A stretch of 64,000 bases of DNA from Auriscalpium vulgare (taxonomy: Eukaryota; Basidiomycota; Agaricomycetes; Russulales; Auriscalpiaceae): the NCBI GenBank assembly GCA_019915015.1, contig JAHBBC010000042.1:159496-223495 (forward strand), read 5' to 3'. The stretch's first letter is position 1; the number at the start of each line of letters is the position of its first letter. Of this stretch, positions 1-9,630 are shown piece after piece. The notes beneath the pieces were generated by a model. That model was not told the DNA's origin, searched no databases, and was given only the letters and a program-made list of their open reading frames with translations. The position numbers and the translations under genes were made by a program.

Positions 1-758
1 TGCAAAGGTCGTGCGCACCGTGGCCAACGATTCCAACCTAGCATCTTTGATCGTCTCGATGCGAAGGCTCCCAATCCTACAGCAATCCACTCCAGCATAG
101 CTCTCGAATTGCATTTTGAGGTGATTCGCCAGCGAGTTGTGGGTAGATGTGGGTCCTAATATCGACCGCTGGCGTGATAGGCGCGAGTTCTCGGCGCCCA
201 CTGCAATGCACTGCCTGCCATCGGCATCGCCTGCTGTCCGCCCCTGGGACAGATTTCCTTGCGCCTAGATGGTGCGTGGATGATCAAAAAGAGCCTGAAG
301 TCATCGATGCCTCATACCTGGCTTGGGCGCGACTTGAGATGTCGGCCAGCATGAGGGTCCACGAGCACGGGAGGTGAGGAAGCTGACGACTCAATGGAAA
401 GACTGCTTGTGGGATTCAAACGCGCAGAATAACAACGTTTTGAGAACGAATGTGAGGCTCAAGCAGCAAGAGCAAGCTTGGACGCTTGAGATCAGACCGT
501 TGGTCGAATGGCAAACCGGCGCGGGTGCCGGAAGGCTGTCCGGCGCTGGCGGCGTTGGTGGCCGGACACCGGCGCCTCATCGACCGTCTCGGACGACAAC
601 TCGACGACGACGACGGCTTCACTGACTTGGTATGTACACTCATCTGCATCACCGCTTTCAATGCTCATCTCATCTTCTTGTCTACCAGCTCCCGAAGCTC
701 GAATCCTGCGCGCACCCCGTACCTTGAACCACCGATCTTCACTTCCTGCTTCTGCGAC

Positions 759-1862
759 ATGCAGCCCATCGTCCCACTCGACGTTCAACGCATCGTTATC
801 GAGTGGGTGTACCGCTCGTCACAACACTGGGACGTCGATTATCAGACACTCTGTGCATGTGCGATCGTCTGCAGGGCCTGGGCACCCATCGCGCAGCGCA
901 TGCTCTTCCGACGTCTACCGACATTCGCACCTTTCTCCATGAGAGGTCACGTTCACCAGCTCATTCATTGTCTGCGCGCAAATCCACGCCTCGCATCATA
1001 CGTATGTTCTGTCCACATCAGCTTCCTCTTTTCGACTTCCGAGGAGCATTGGTCGCTCCTCCTGCTGGATCATTGCCCACAAGTCCGGTCTATAACCTTT
1101 GAGGATGCCATCAGCAACTTATCCTGGACCACCGCCCTCGAAAATCGCTTGCGCGCACTTCCTATCAACCCTGTTTCCTTAGGAATCCTCGGAGATGCCA
1201 ACAACGTGATGCGTATCGCGCATCTCTGGCCAAGCGTGCAAGTGCTCTCACTTTATAGCTGGAACAATACCGGCGACATCAACGACGATGACTGGGATAC
1301 GTACACACCGGTACGAATCCCCGTTCCTCGCAGCGTACGGTTAATCTGGATCAGAACGGATTTCATCCCGTGGGTGCTGGTGCGAGAGCATGAGCTGCGC
1401 GATCTCGCATTCCAGTGCCCTGGATGGTCGGATCGCGCATGGGTGGCTTCTCTACTCGCGTCCGGCATACTACCCCACCTCCGGTCGGTGGACATCGAGG
1501 GAGAGATCCCGCCGCCGGACGTCATGGCACAGCTCACGCAACTCCGAAGCCTCATTTTTACCGACGAATCCGACTGGGAAGTCGTTCTCCCGCAGAATCT
1601 GTGCCACCTCGGGGTCCACTGCCGCTGGCGAACTGCGGCCCTCATGGACCAGCACCCAGAGCCGATGGGGCCCCTCATAGTGGCTGTGCGGGCAGCGCGG
1701 AATTTGCGTTTGCTGACCATGCTGTCGGATGCGCCGGATCGCGTGCGAGCGATGTTCGACGACGCGTGCCGTGACCGTGGTGTTGACCTCGCGTTCTACA
1801 AGGATCCTGATAACTCCCCAGTGGGTCTCCTTTTCGTGCGCTTCCAGTACGGTACTGACTGA
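759..1862 (+). CDS. F-box-like domain protein (duplicate 1)
   Basis: The predicted protein has 367 residues and starts MQPIVPLDVQ. The frame is open upstream to 486, but I chose the ATG at 759 because the duplicate at 3891 begins with the same residues and similarity is clearly protein-like from there. The N-terminal ~50 residues fit the F-box-like pattern of agaricomycete proteins: a short PLDVQ helix, VIEWVYRSSQ, then CACAIVCRAWAPIAQRMLF. The rest is a leucine-rich, LRR-like C-terminal region. Family knowledge: such proteins are candidate substrate receptors of SCF ubiquitin ligases, and agaricomycetes carry very large F-box families. Substrate unknown. Single exon as read. It shares a duplicated unit with the gene at 3891 and is related to the minus-strand gene at 35480-36724. 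Confidence 0.8.
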   Translation: MQPIVPLDVQRIVIEWVYRSSQHWDVDYQTLCACAIVCRAWAPIAQRMLFRRLPTFAPFSMRGHVHQLIHCLRANPRLASYVCSVHISFLFSTSEEHWSLLLLDHCPQVRSITFEDAISNLSWTTALENRLRALPINPVSLGILGDANNVMRIAHLWPSVQVLSLYSWNNTGDINDDDWDTYTPVRIPVPRSVRLIWIRTDFIPWVLVREHELRDLAFQCPGWSDRAWVASLLASGILPHLRSVDIEGEIPPPDVMAQLTQLRSLIFTDESDWEVVLPQNLCHLGVHCRWRTAALMDQHPEPMGPLIVAVRAARNLRLLTMLSDAPDRVRAMFDDACRDRGVDLAFYKDPDNSPVGLLFVRFQYGTD

Positions 1863-2013
1863 GGTTTCATAGCGACCCGAAAATCTGGACTGGATATAAC
1901 AGAATTCGAGCGTCACGTACGGCTAGGTCAGTCGTCGATAATTTCTCGCGATTCTTCAGGATGATCTCAACATAGTACAGCAGGTTCGAAAACCGCCTCA
2001 CCTCGGCTACACT

Positions 2014-2832
2014 TCATACCCTATCCATCATCACCTCGACAATCTCGCGCTCCGCATCTCTGTCGGCCCATTCACATCTTATTCTACAACCTTTAACGTG
2101 GACCAATCCGTCAACACGACGCCTCCACTGAAAGGCGCGTGCCCGTTTGTTCACCTTTTCATCTTGCCCGCGCGCCGGATACACTCTGGCTACCGCAGCC
2201 ATATATCTTCCGGGCACAGACATCAAACGTCATGTACTGCGCGCGGGCCGCCCGCACACCGTCGCGCAACGCGCGGGCGGCGTCCAGCCACGGTCCGTGG
2301 TCCGCACGGCGGAAGTCTGCGACGCTCTCGGTTGGAACGTAGCGCATCAGCACCGCCTGCACGCCGAGCTCCTAGATCTGTGCGCTGTTTCTGAGCTCCA
2401 TGGACAGGCGGCCGGGCACTTTGTAGTTTGTACCCTGGGACGCCGAGCGCGGGCAGTTCGCGCTGCAGGAGCGTGAGGTCCGGCGGGAGGAGCTTGAGAA
2501 TCATGCCCGTCCCGGGGATGGCGGGCTGCGCGCCGGAGGTGCGCGCGAAGGAGGGTTGAGCCCTGTGGCCAGGTTTTGCGACATGGCGGGGTGGGGTATG
2601 GCGAAGGTGCGGCCGGTGATGAGGAAGTGGAAGGTGACGGTGCGGTGCGGTGCGGTTGCAGAACGCGCTCAAGGTTTGCGGCACAAGCGCTTCGATGGGT
2701 TTCAGGGTGTTTGAGAACATGGTGGGTCAATCGAGGGTGCGAGGGAGGAATTGTTGGAGATGCAACGGGTTTCAATATATCCACCTTGCTCCGCGCATGC
2801 GGCTGGATTTTTTGCGCGACCACAATGGGCAT
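2014..2832 (-). pseudogene. Decayed minus-strand gene, possibly kinase-like (duplicate 1)
   Basis: Protein-like segments appear in different minus-strand frames and cannot be joined into one reading frame. Around 2500-2450 there is GMILKLLPPDLTLLQREL, and around 2370-2300 AVLMRYVPTESVADF. The same pieces recur in the duplicate at 5198-5877. The pattern (an xLKLL strand, then about 50 residues later an ALMxYVPGES segment) resembles the N-lobe and hinge of fungal protein-kinase-like domains, but no catalytic loop or DFG-like motif is readable. I infer a pseudogene; the kinase suggestion is weak. It lies between the F-box gene and a coiled-coil exon on the same strand. Confidence 0.3.
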
Positions 2833-3093
2833 CGATTTGGCCTCAATTTGGCGTTAACTTCGCGACGCTGGGTTAATTACAGTGGGCGGAGAGTGCCTCA
2901 GATGCACAGTCGCGTGTGCGGAGCACTGAGAGTAAATCTCAGAAAGACTCGCTGGGATGGAGGAGCTTGAACTTCGCTTGCATTGTGACGCTCGCAAGCG
3001 CTACATCGCTAGTAAGTACTAAGAGATTCTCACTGTCTCCACGTCGGGTCGCGGACTGTGTATGTCCCGTCTCCAACAGTTGTCCCACCGACT

Positions 3094-3275
3094 CTACACC
3101 TCGCTTCTTCCCTGCTCATGCAGTCCGCCATCCGCTGAATACCCTGACGATAGCTCACATTCCTGTTCAAGTCGTTTTATGCGTTCCATGAGCCACTGTT
3201 GATCATCCTTCAACTGCTGCGTGTATATCTCGAGGGCTTTGACCAGGACAGCTGTACGACTCCTCAAGATGATGG
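3094..3275 (-). pseudogene. C-terminal coiled-coil exon (duplicate 1)
   Basis: The minus strand reads RTAVLVKALEIYTQQLKDDQ, then WLMERIKRLEQ and an SGYSADGG tail to a TAG at 3094-3096. Heptad-like L/I spacing suggests a short coiled coil. The duplicate at 6138-6320 keeps the same exon with a different last few residues. In unit 1 the upstream part of the gene is missing because unit 2 begins at 3290, so this is an orphan terminal exon. Confidence 0.4.
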
Positions 3276-3890
3276 TAAACGACTCAGAGGTGGGTGTGGG
3301 TCCTGGTATCGACCGTTGGCGTGATAGGCGCGAGTTCTCGGCGCCCGCTGCATCGCACTGCTTGCCATCGGCAGCGCCTGCTGTCCGCCCCTGGGGCTGA
3401 TTGCTTTGGGCCTGAATGGTGCGTGAATGATCAAAAAGAGCCTGAATTCATCGATGCCTCCTACCTGGGCAAGCGTATTGAGATGTCGGCAAGCGGTGTA
3501 GAACCTGAGCTTCCACGGGCCCGTGAGGAAAGTAAGGATCAAATGCAAGGCTACTCGCGGGCTTCAGACGCGCAAGATATCATTGTTTTGAGCAAGTTGA
3601 ATTGTGAAGCGAGCTTGAGAGTTGGACGAAACGGCGCGGCGAGTGGCGGACTGTCCGGTGGCTCCGGTGGCTCCGGCGGCGTCGGCCGGGCACCGGAGCC
3701 TGGGCGACGACTACCGTCCGTGACGCGGTCAATTGAAGCTTGTATCCTGCCACACTCGACGACGACGACGACGGCTTCACTGACGTGGTATGTACACTCG
3801 TCTGGGCCGTATCACCTCTTTCAATCCTCATCCTCTTGTATACCAGATCCCGAAGCTCGTATCCTGCGCGCGCCCCGTACCTCGTGCGAC

Positions 3891-4982
3891 ATGCAGCCCA
3901 TCGTCCCACTCGACGTTCAACTCGTCGTTATCGAGTGGGTGTACCGCTCGTCACAACACTCGCGCGTCGATTATCAGACACTCTGGGCATGTGCGATCGT
4001 CTGCAGGGCCTGGGCACCCATCGCGCAGCGCATGCTGTTCCGACGTCTACCCGCGTTCTCATCCTTCATGAAAGGTCGCATTCACCATCTCGTTCGTTCT
4101 CTGCGAGAAACTCCACGCCTTGCCTCATATGTATACTCTGTCCACATCAATATCCTCTCGTCGGCTTCCGAGGAGAATTGGTCGCTCCTCCTACTTGATC
4201 ATTGCCCACAAGTGCGGTCTATCAACTTTTTGGGCACCGTCGACGACCTCTCCTGGAACACCGCCCTCGAAAATCGCCTGCGCGCACTCCCTCTCAACCC
4301 TGTTTCACTACAATTCTGCGGAGATGCCGACATCGTGGCGACCCGCGTCGTGCCTCTCTGGCCAAGCGTGCAAGTGCTCGCGATCTATAGCTGGAACGAT
4401 GCCGGCGACATCAACGACGATATTTGGGGTGCAAACGCACCGGTACGAATCCCCGTTCCTCGCAGCGTACGGTCGCTCTCGATCATAACGGACTTCAGGC
4501 CGTGGGTGCTGGTACCGGCGGCAGGGCATGCGCTACGCGATCTCGCGTTCGAGTCGCCGGGATGGTCGAATCGCGCATGGGTGGCGTCTCTGCTCGCGTC
4601 CGGCATGCTGCCCCAGCTCCGGTCGGTGAGCATCGAGGGGGAAATCCCGCCGCCGGACGTCATGGGACAGCTCACGCAACTCCGGAGCCTCATTTGTACC
4701 CTCCAGTCCAAGCAGGAAGTTGTGCTCCCGCAAGGTTTGTGCCACCTCGGGTACCACCGCTGGCCAGGGCCACCTCACAGGGAACTGGGGCACCTCACAG
4801 CGGCTGTGCGGGCATCGCAGAATCTGCGGTTGCTGACCATGTTGTTGGTTACGCCGCAATCTGTGCGAACGATGTTCGACGACGCGTGCCGTGAACTTGG
4901 CATCGAGCTCGTATTCTACCAGAATCATACACACTACCCAGTGGGTCCCTCTTTCGTGCGCTTCCTGTGCAGTACTGACTAA
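3891..4982 (+). CDS. F-box-like domain protein (duplicate 2)
   Basis: The predicted protein has 363 residues, starts MQPIVPLDVQ, and is closely similar along its whole length to the product of 759-1862. The F-box-like N-terminus reads VVIEWVYRSSQHSRVDYQTL followed by CAIVCRAWAPIAQRMLFRRL. The C-terminal part is leucine-rich with regularly spaced LRSL/LRDLAF segments, as in LRR-type substrate receptors. The frame stays open to 3294, but that upstream part reads as non-coding sequence shared with unit 1. Most differences from duplicate 1 lie in the LRR-like part, which would be the substrate-facing region. Both copies are intact, which suggests retained function or a young age. Confidence 0.8.
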   Translation: MQPIVPLDVQLVVIEWVYRSSQHSRVDYQTLWACAIVCRAWAPIAQRMLFRRLPAFSSFMKGRIHHLVRSLRETPRLASYVYSVHINILSSASEENWSLLLLDHCPQVRSINFLGTVDDLSWNTALENRLRALPLNPVSLQFCGDADIVATRVVPLWPSVQVLAIYSWNDAGDINDDIWGANAPVRIPVPRSVRSLSIITDFRPWVLVPAAGHALRDLAFESPGWSNRAWVASLLASGMLPQLRSVSIEGEIPPPDVMGQLTQLRSLICTLQSKQEVVLPQGLCHLGYHRWPGPPHRELGHLTAAVRASQNLRLLTMLLVTPQSVRTMFDDACRELGIELVFYQNHTHYPVGPSFVRFLCSTD

Positions 4983-5197
4983 GGTTTCGTAGCGATTCGA
5001 AAATGTTGACTGGATATGACCCAGTTCAAGCTGACCGACGAATGGTCAAGCGCAGCTAGGTTGGCCATTGAAAATCTCTCGCGGATTTCAACGGTCATCT
5101 CAACGCAGTACAGGAGTCCCCAACGCCGCGTTGCCCACGCTTCATGCCTCCACATCATCATGGCGACAATTTTGCTCACACCGCATCCTTGTTGGCC

Positions 5198-5877
5198 CTA
5201 TATGTTGGCCCATCCGCACCATATTGCACTATCTTCAACATGATCCAATTCGTCAACACGACGGCTCCGCTGAAAGGCGCGTGCCCGTTCGTTTACCTTT
5301 CCGTCTGGCCAGCGCGCCGCGGACACACTGGCATGCGGCAGACATATATTCTCCGGCCGCAGACATCCAGACGTCTGTGCTGCGCGTGGCGCCCGCGCAG
5401 CAGCGTCCGGCCGGCCGTGGTCCGCACGGTGCGCGCACGCCCGGAGGTCTCCGACGCTCTCGCCCGGGACGCAGCTCATGAGCGCAGCCTCCACGCCGGG
5501 CTCCCAGCTCCGCGCCGTTTCTGAGCTCCATGGACAAGCGACCAAGCACTTTGTGCGCTGGGACGTCGAGCGCGCCGTCGACGAGTGCGGGTAGCCTGCG
5601 CTGCAGGAGCGTGCGCTCCGCCGACCACCCGAAGCGTGCGTGTTGGCACCCTGGAGGCGGGAGGAGCTTGAAGATCGTGTCCGTCCCGGGGACGTCGGGC
5701 TGCGCACCAAGGATGCGCGCGGAGGCGGTGAGGGGCACGCGCCATGCGGTCAGGTTCTGCGACACGGCGGTTTAGGGTATGGGCGCGGCCGATGATGAGG
5801 AAGTGGAAGGTGACGGTGCGGTGGTCTGCGCATGTGGCTGGATGTATTGCTCGGCTGTCCAACAAAGATGGAGGCAT
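5198..5877 (-). pseudogene. Decayed minus-strand gene, possibly kinase-like (duplicate 2)
   Basis: This is the counterpart of 2014-2832. Recognisable pieces are PGTDTIFKLLPP (around 5690), LLQRRLPALVDG (around 5600) and AALMSCVPGESVGDL (around 5480). They lie in different frames with stops between them. Keeping the same broken layout in both duplicates suggests that decay began before or soon after the tandem duplication. Assignment as a kinase-like remnant is tentative. Confidence 0.3.
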
Positions 5878-6137
5878 CGCGGCACAATGGGCGTCGCTTC
5901 CGCTTCAACTTGGCATTCATTTCGCGACGCTGGGTTAAGTACAGTGGGCGGAGAGTGCCTCAGATGCACGGTCGCGCTCGCGGAGCACTGAGAGTAAGGC
6001 TCAGAGAGACTCGATGTGACGGAAGAGCTTGAACGTCGCTTGTAATTGGGAGTCCCGCGAGCGCTGCATCGCTAGTAAGTAAGTACTGAAGAGACTGGAA
6101 ATTGCTCCGCGTCCGGCTGCGGACTGTGCTGGTCCCG

Positions 6138-7170
6138 CTACCAGCAGTCAGCATATGGCACGTATCCCACATCTCGCTCCTGTCCGCCATCCGCTGAATA
6201 CCCTAACCATAGCTCAAATCCCGTTTCAAGTTGTTGTATGCGTTCCATGAGCCACCGTTGATCGTCCTTCAACTGCTGCATGTCTATCTCAAGGGCTTTG
6301 ATGAGGACAGCTGTATGACTCCGTAAGAGTGGTGAACGGCTCAGAGGTGAGGAGAGACTTGCCTAGTTCGGCGGTCTCCACATCAATCTTACTGTCTCCA
6401 CCCGCAGTGACGGCCGGGTGGGCCATTTTCTCCTGCTGGCTGTCGCCCGCTGACAGACTGGCATCCGCGGCCAGCGCGACGTCGAGACTCGTATCTGTAA
6501 GGAGCTTCAGGGTGGCATTGTCAGGGACGGTGGCCTGCGCGTGTTTGCGCCGTTTCGGCCGGGTACCGCTGGGATCCGCGACGTCGGCAGTCTCGTCCTG
6601 CCAGTGAGATGCCGCGAGGGTCAGAAAAAACGCAGAAAAAGAGGAGGGGCGTACCCAGACGCCGAGCACCTTCCCGACGCCGAGCACCTTCCCGACGCCG
6701 AGCACCTTCCCGATGCTGCCGCCGCACCGAGTACGTTGGACTGCTCCTGTATTGTTTCCTTGTTATGATACTGGAAAGACTGGGCGTGCCTAGGGTGTGT
6801 TGAAGAGAGAAAGGACGGGGATGAAGCGGGTGTACGGTGGCGAGGATGCGCTGGCAAGTTGAAGAGCACTTACCGGTGCTGTTGCTATCGATCTCGAGTG
6901 TCCACGTTGGCCAAGTGCTGCGATGTTTCAGAGCGTATCCGTGTCGACGTCAAGCTCAGCTCTAGCGGGGCGCTCTCTTCGACTTGTCGAGGACGGATCA
7001 GAGCAGGAAGCAGGCGGGGAGCCTCTGAGTACGTTAAGTGCCGGTCCGCCTGTTCCCTTCGCGTCTCTTGGTACTTCCCCGCGCACGGGCCACCTACTTA
7101 CCCTGCAGCCCGGTTGAAGGAGATTCATCGAGTCGTCCTCTGGAAAAGCGAAGGCGTTCTCACTGCTCAC
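6138..7170 (-). CDS. Hypothetical minus-strand gene, exon structure unresolved
   Basis: Protein-like exons are readable but not joined with certainty. A possible first exon starts with ATG at 7170 (MSSENAFAFPEDD). A middle segment around 6310-6600 is Asp/Ala/Thr-rich (TVPDNATLKLLTDTSLDVAL). The coiled-coil terminal exon (DMQQLKDDQRWLMERIQQLE) ends with TAG at 6138-6140. A diverged relative with the same order of pieces lies at about 14.8-15.9 kb, whose first exon MAFPDDDAFNRVELY matches AFPEDDSMNLL here. No known domain recognised. It may be degraded: the segment homologous to the relative's LLPDKSKDRARELL is frame-disrupted here. Confidence 0.35.
6654..6708. repeat. 18-bp minisatellite, three units
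   Basis: Unit cccgacgccgagcacctt: a first variant unit of 19 bp (6654-6672), then two perfect copies (6673-6690, 6691-6708). The relative of this region at 15.5 kb has no such array, so it is a local expansion. Read on the minus strand it would encode a repeated KVLGVG peptide. Confidence 0.9.
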
Positions 7171-7263
7171 TGCTCAGCCAAGCTGTGTATGATGACGCCA
7201 CTTACGACCTAACCCTATGCTAGGGCTGGCACAAACGGGCGTGCGCTCGCCTCGCCCATCGTG

Positions 7264-7272
7264 CGCTCAGCC
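7264..7272. repeat. 9-bp target-site duplication, left copy (element A)
   Basis: CGCTCAGCC immediately precedes the element end TAGACTCG; the same nine bases follow the other end at 9622-9630. Confidence 0.95.
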
Positions 7273-9621
7273 TAGACTCGTAACCAGCCGTACTGACGAC
7301 GATGTTGAGATGGGGAGGAATCGTCGTCAGACGGACTGGCAGAATTGAGTTTGAAATCCTATGTAGCTCGCGTTACCGTAAAAGGATACCCGGTCCGGGC
7401 GCGGGCCTGAGGTCCGCCTGGCCCGTCGCGACGCGTTTGCCTGCGCGACGCGTCTCTCCCGACTTTTTCTCCGTTCGCTACCACCATGACAGCCCCCGCA
7501 CCGTGTCTCTCAGCGCTTCTAGACCTTCCTGAAGCTCATAGAGCACGTATACAGGCTGTATATGACTTGCCAGACTCAGATTTATGGCAGTATGCAACAC
7601 AACTCATAGGCTCTCGACTCGAGCCGCTCGACTCGTTCCTGCACACCCTGGCGCCGCGTCAGATCTGGCAAAAGCGCTTCGCGCGTGTCTGCTGCTATGG
7701 ACTGTCACCAACGGAGAGAATGTTCCGCGACAAATGCAGCTCGAGAGTGTCATCCCGGTGTGCTCTCGCAGAGACAGTCTCGTCAACGTCGGAACAGGAT
7801 CGGGCAAGACCATCTGCATGGTCCTGGCAATTTTGCTTCAGATTGGCGCAACATGTCTCGTTATCAACCCTCTGCGCCGACTGCAGATTAATCAGGTGCG
7901 TATCCGTGCCTCTTTCGGCCCCGCGGTCTAATTTCCACTCGACAGGTGGCCGAGTTTTCAGCGTACGGTATCCACGCCCAGTGCATCAATGAGGATACGC
8001 CAGACGATCCCACACTATGGAAAGTACGTATAACGACGTTATCTATTGTACAAAGGCTCACCATAACGTAGAAAATCGAGGACGGCGCCTTTTCTGCGAT
8101 CATCATCGCGCCCGAGTCCCTTGACAGGTTCCAGGGACACATGCCACGCTTCGCGTGTCTCCTCAAGGGCCCTAGCAGCCCAGCCGCTTGCGCAGGTCCA
8201 CATCGGGCTATGCAAAGTGCAGCCCAAGATACCGCAGGCAGGGGAGCGGGCCAAGCCAGGGCACGGGCGGGTGGTCGAAGAATAGGTTGGGACAGGAGTG
8301 CTGGGTCTCGCGAAGAGGGGTAGCGGCATATTGCAGTCCGGGTTCAGCGAGGAACGCGTAGATTGCCTTCAACTCTGACAGCTATGAAAGAGAGCCCCTG
8401 GGTTTATCATTGGCAACGGCACTAATTAGTAGGTACAAGTCTAGAGGAATATCAATAGCAAGGATGTCACAACGCGAGTGGAAGTGGAGGCCAGTATTAC
8501 GATTATCAGAGCGCCGTCCCCACTCGCCAGCGCCGCTCCTCTGCATGATATACCATAATCTGTGTTCGTTTCACTTCCGCAGTTTATATGAGATATACGC
8601 AGCGAAATGATATCAGGACTGTTCGATGTCCACTTCGACTCTACTATCGACAGGGGCCCGTCGGGTACTGCAGCTGAACCGCCAGTAACCCTCCATAGCA
8701 GCTCGGTGCCCATTTTCTCGCCCCTTTCCAGGTACACCCGCATATGCTCCGCGACGTACGCATTCAAGAACCGCACCATTCTAGGCGCGGAGACAGTCCA
8801 GCGCCATTATGTCAGGCTTGCATGAATCCAAGCCCTGTCCGGGACACTGCCTCCTCACATCCGCTCCCTTGTCGCCGACATTGCGTGCGGGCTCTTCGAA
8901 AGTGGAGTTTGTTGTGTGCATTGCATGACCAGAGCTCAGAGAATCTTCGTCGATAGCAGCGGCCAGCGCAGGAAGATCCTCTTCGAAGTACTGAGCCCGA
9001 CCGGGATCGAGAGATGTAGAGCGCAAACGACGTGCAGTAGAAATAGTGTCCGGAGTAATTGGGATCTTGAAGTCGAACGCGCGAGCACTGGCAGGAGTAG
9101 TATGGCCCGAGACAGGTGGGTGAGTCAAATGAGCGCGACTGAAGTCGGGAGTGCCAAAGAAGCTGGAGAGCGGTGAAGGAAATGGGCTTGGGAGACCAGA
9201 CAGAGGTGCAAAATAGTCGCGTGGTGTACTGGTGAGCTGTAGTGTTAACGGAAGGGGAGACAGAGATGGAAGTGTCGAGAATGATGGTGCTGCCTCGAAG
9301 TCAATGAGAGCTCCATTGAACTGGCCTTTGGCGCGCTTTCTCGTGCGGGAAATGGTGCCCGACTCTTCATGGATGCGTCGTTTGGTGTTTAACGGGGTCT
9401 ATTGAGACATTTGGGTATACAGTGAGGGGGTATATGCAGAGAGGTGTATGCTACGGGCAGCGACGCGACGTGTCTGCGGCGCGCGCAGCGGTCCGACCCC
9501 GGACCGGCTATCCTTTTACGGTAACTTGAGCTACATAGGATTTCAAACTCAATTCGACCGGTCTGTCTGGCGACAACAACCCTCCCCATCTCGTTGTCGC
9601 CGACAGACGGTCACCGGTCTA
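7273..9621 (+). mobile_element. MULE-like TIR element A (2,349 bp) with helicase cargo
   Basis: The ends read TAGACTCGTAACC... and, inverted, TAGACCGGTGACC.... The terminal inverted repeats span about 7273-7399 and 9497-9621; the inner ~70 bp is nearly identical between them. A perfect 9-bp duplication (CGCTCAGCC) flanks the element. Long TIRs plus 9-bp duplications are the signature of Mutator-like elements. Copy C (45863-48210) is almost identical over its full length, and B (24861-30792) shares both ends. Inside are a broken helicase (7486-8168), a 643-bp segment absent from B (8180-8822) and, on the minus strand, the reading frame listed at 25085-25582 in B. No transposase is seen, so it is presumably mobilised in trans. 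Confidence 0.85.
7486..8168 (+). pseudogene. RecQ/DExH-type helicase N-terminal remnant (element A)
   Basis: ATG at 7486 in the context caccATG. The protein-like N-terminus (MTAPAPCLSALLDLPEAHR...) and the helicase core lie one frame apart. The core, in another frame, reads PRQMQLESVIPV, then the Walker A motif VGTGSGKT, then CLVINPLRRLQINQ. Two typical introns (about 7898-7946 and 8023-8071) link it to VAEFSAYGIHAQCINEDTPD and then IEDGAFSAIIIAPESLDRFQ. This is the arrangement of the superfamily 2 helicases common in agaricomycetes. At 8180 the gene is cut and continues as unrelated sequence, so motif II and everything after it is missing. The same frame break is present in all three copies. 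Confidence 0.75.
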
Positions 9622-9630
9622 CGCTCAGCC
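9622..9630. repeat. 9-bp target-site duplication, right copy (element A)
   Basis: CGCTCAGCC directly follows the terminal TCTA of element A and matches 7264-7272 exactly. Confidence 0.95.

Larger units (their letters stand above)
140..6352. repeat. Direct tandem duplication of a ~3.1-kb unit (two copies)
   Basis: Unit 1 runs from about 140 to 3290 and unit 2 from about 3290 to 6352. The start of unit 1 (from 147) recurs at 3294. The F-box-like genes at 759 and 3891 correspond, and the tails correspond (2860-3285 against 5920-6350). At 3285-3295 the end of unit 1 (ending cagaggtg) runs straight into the start of unit 2 (gtgtgggtcc), while unit 2 ends in the same cagaggtg followed by different sequence, so the junction is visible. 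Divergence is moderate: many substitutions and small indels. It is therefore an older duplication than the transposon insertions downstream. The first ~140 bases of the window hold nothing I can identify. Confidence 0.9.

Noticed and set aside
486..758. 91-residue N-terminal extension of the first F-box-like gene
   Set aside because: Open frame only; the duplicate diverges here as non-coding DNA does, and both proteins become similar from MQPIVPLDVQ.
2014..2832. Cytochrome P450 remnant
   Set aside because: Considered because of LLPP/ELRN-type pieces, but no FxxGxRxCxG or ExxR motif exists in any frame; kinase-like is a slightly better, still weak, fit.
3294..3890. 199-residue N-terminal extension of the second F-box-like gene
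   Set aside because: Corresponding region of unit 1 has different frames and stops; the 3891 ATG is shared by both copies.
7273..9621. Helitron or telomere-linked helicase interpretation
   Set aside because: Long TIRs and perfect 9-bp duplications are incompatible with Helitrons, and no telomeric repeats are present.
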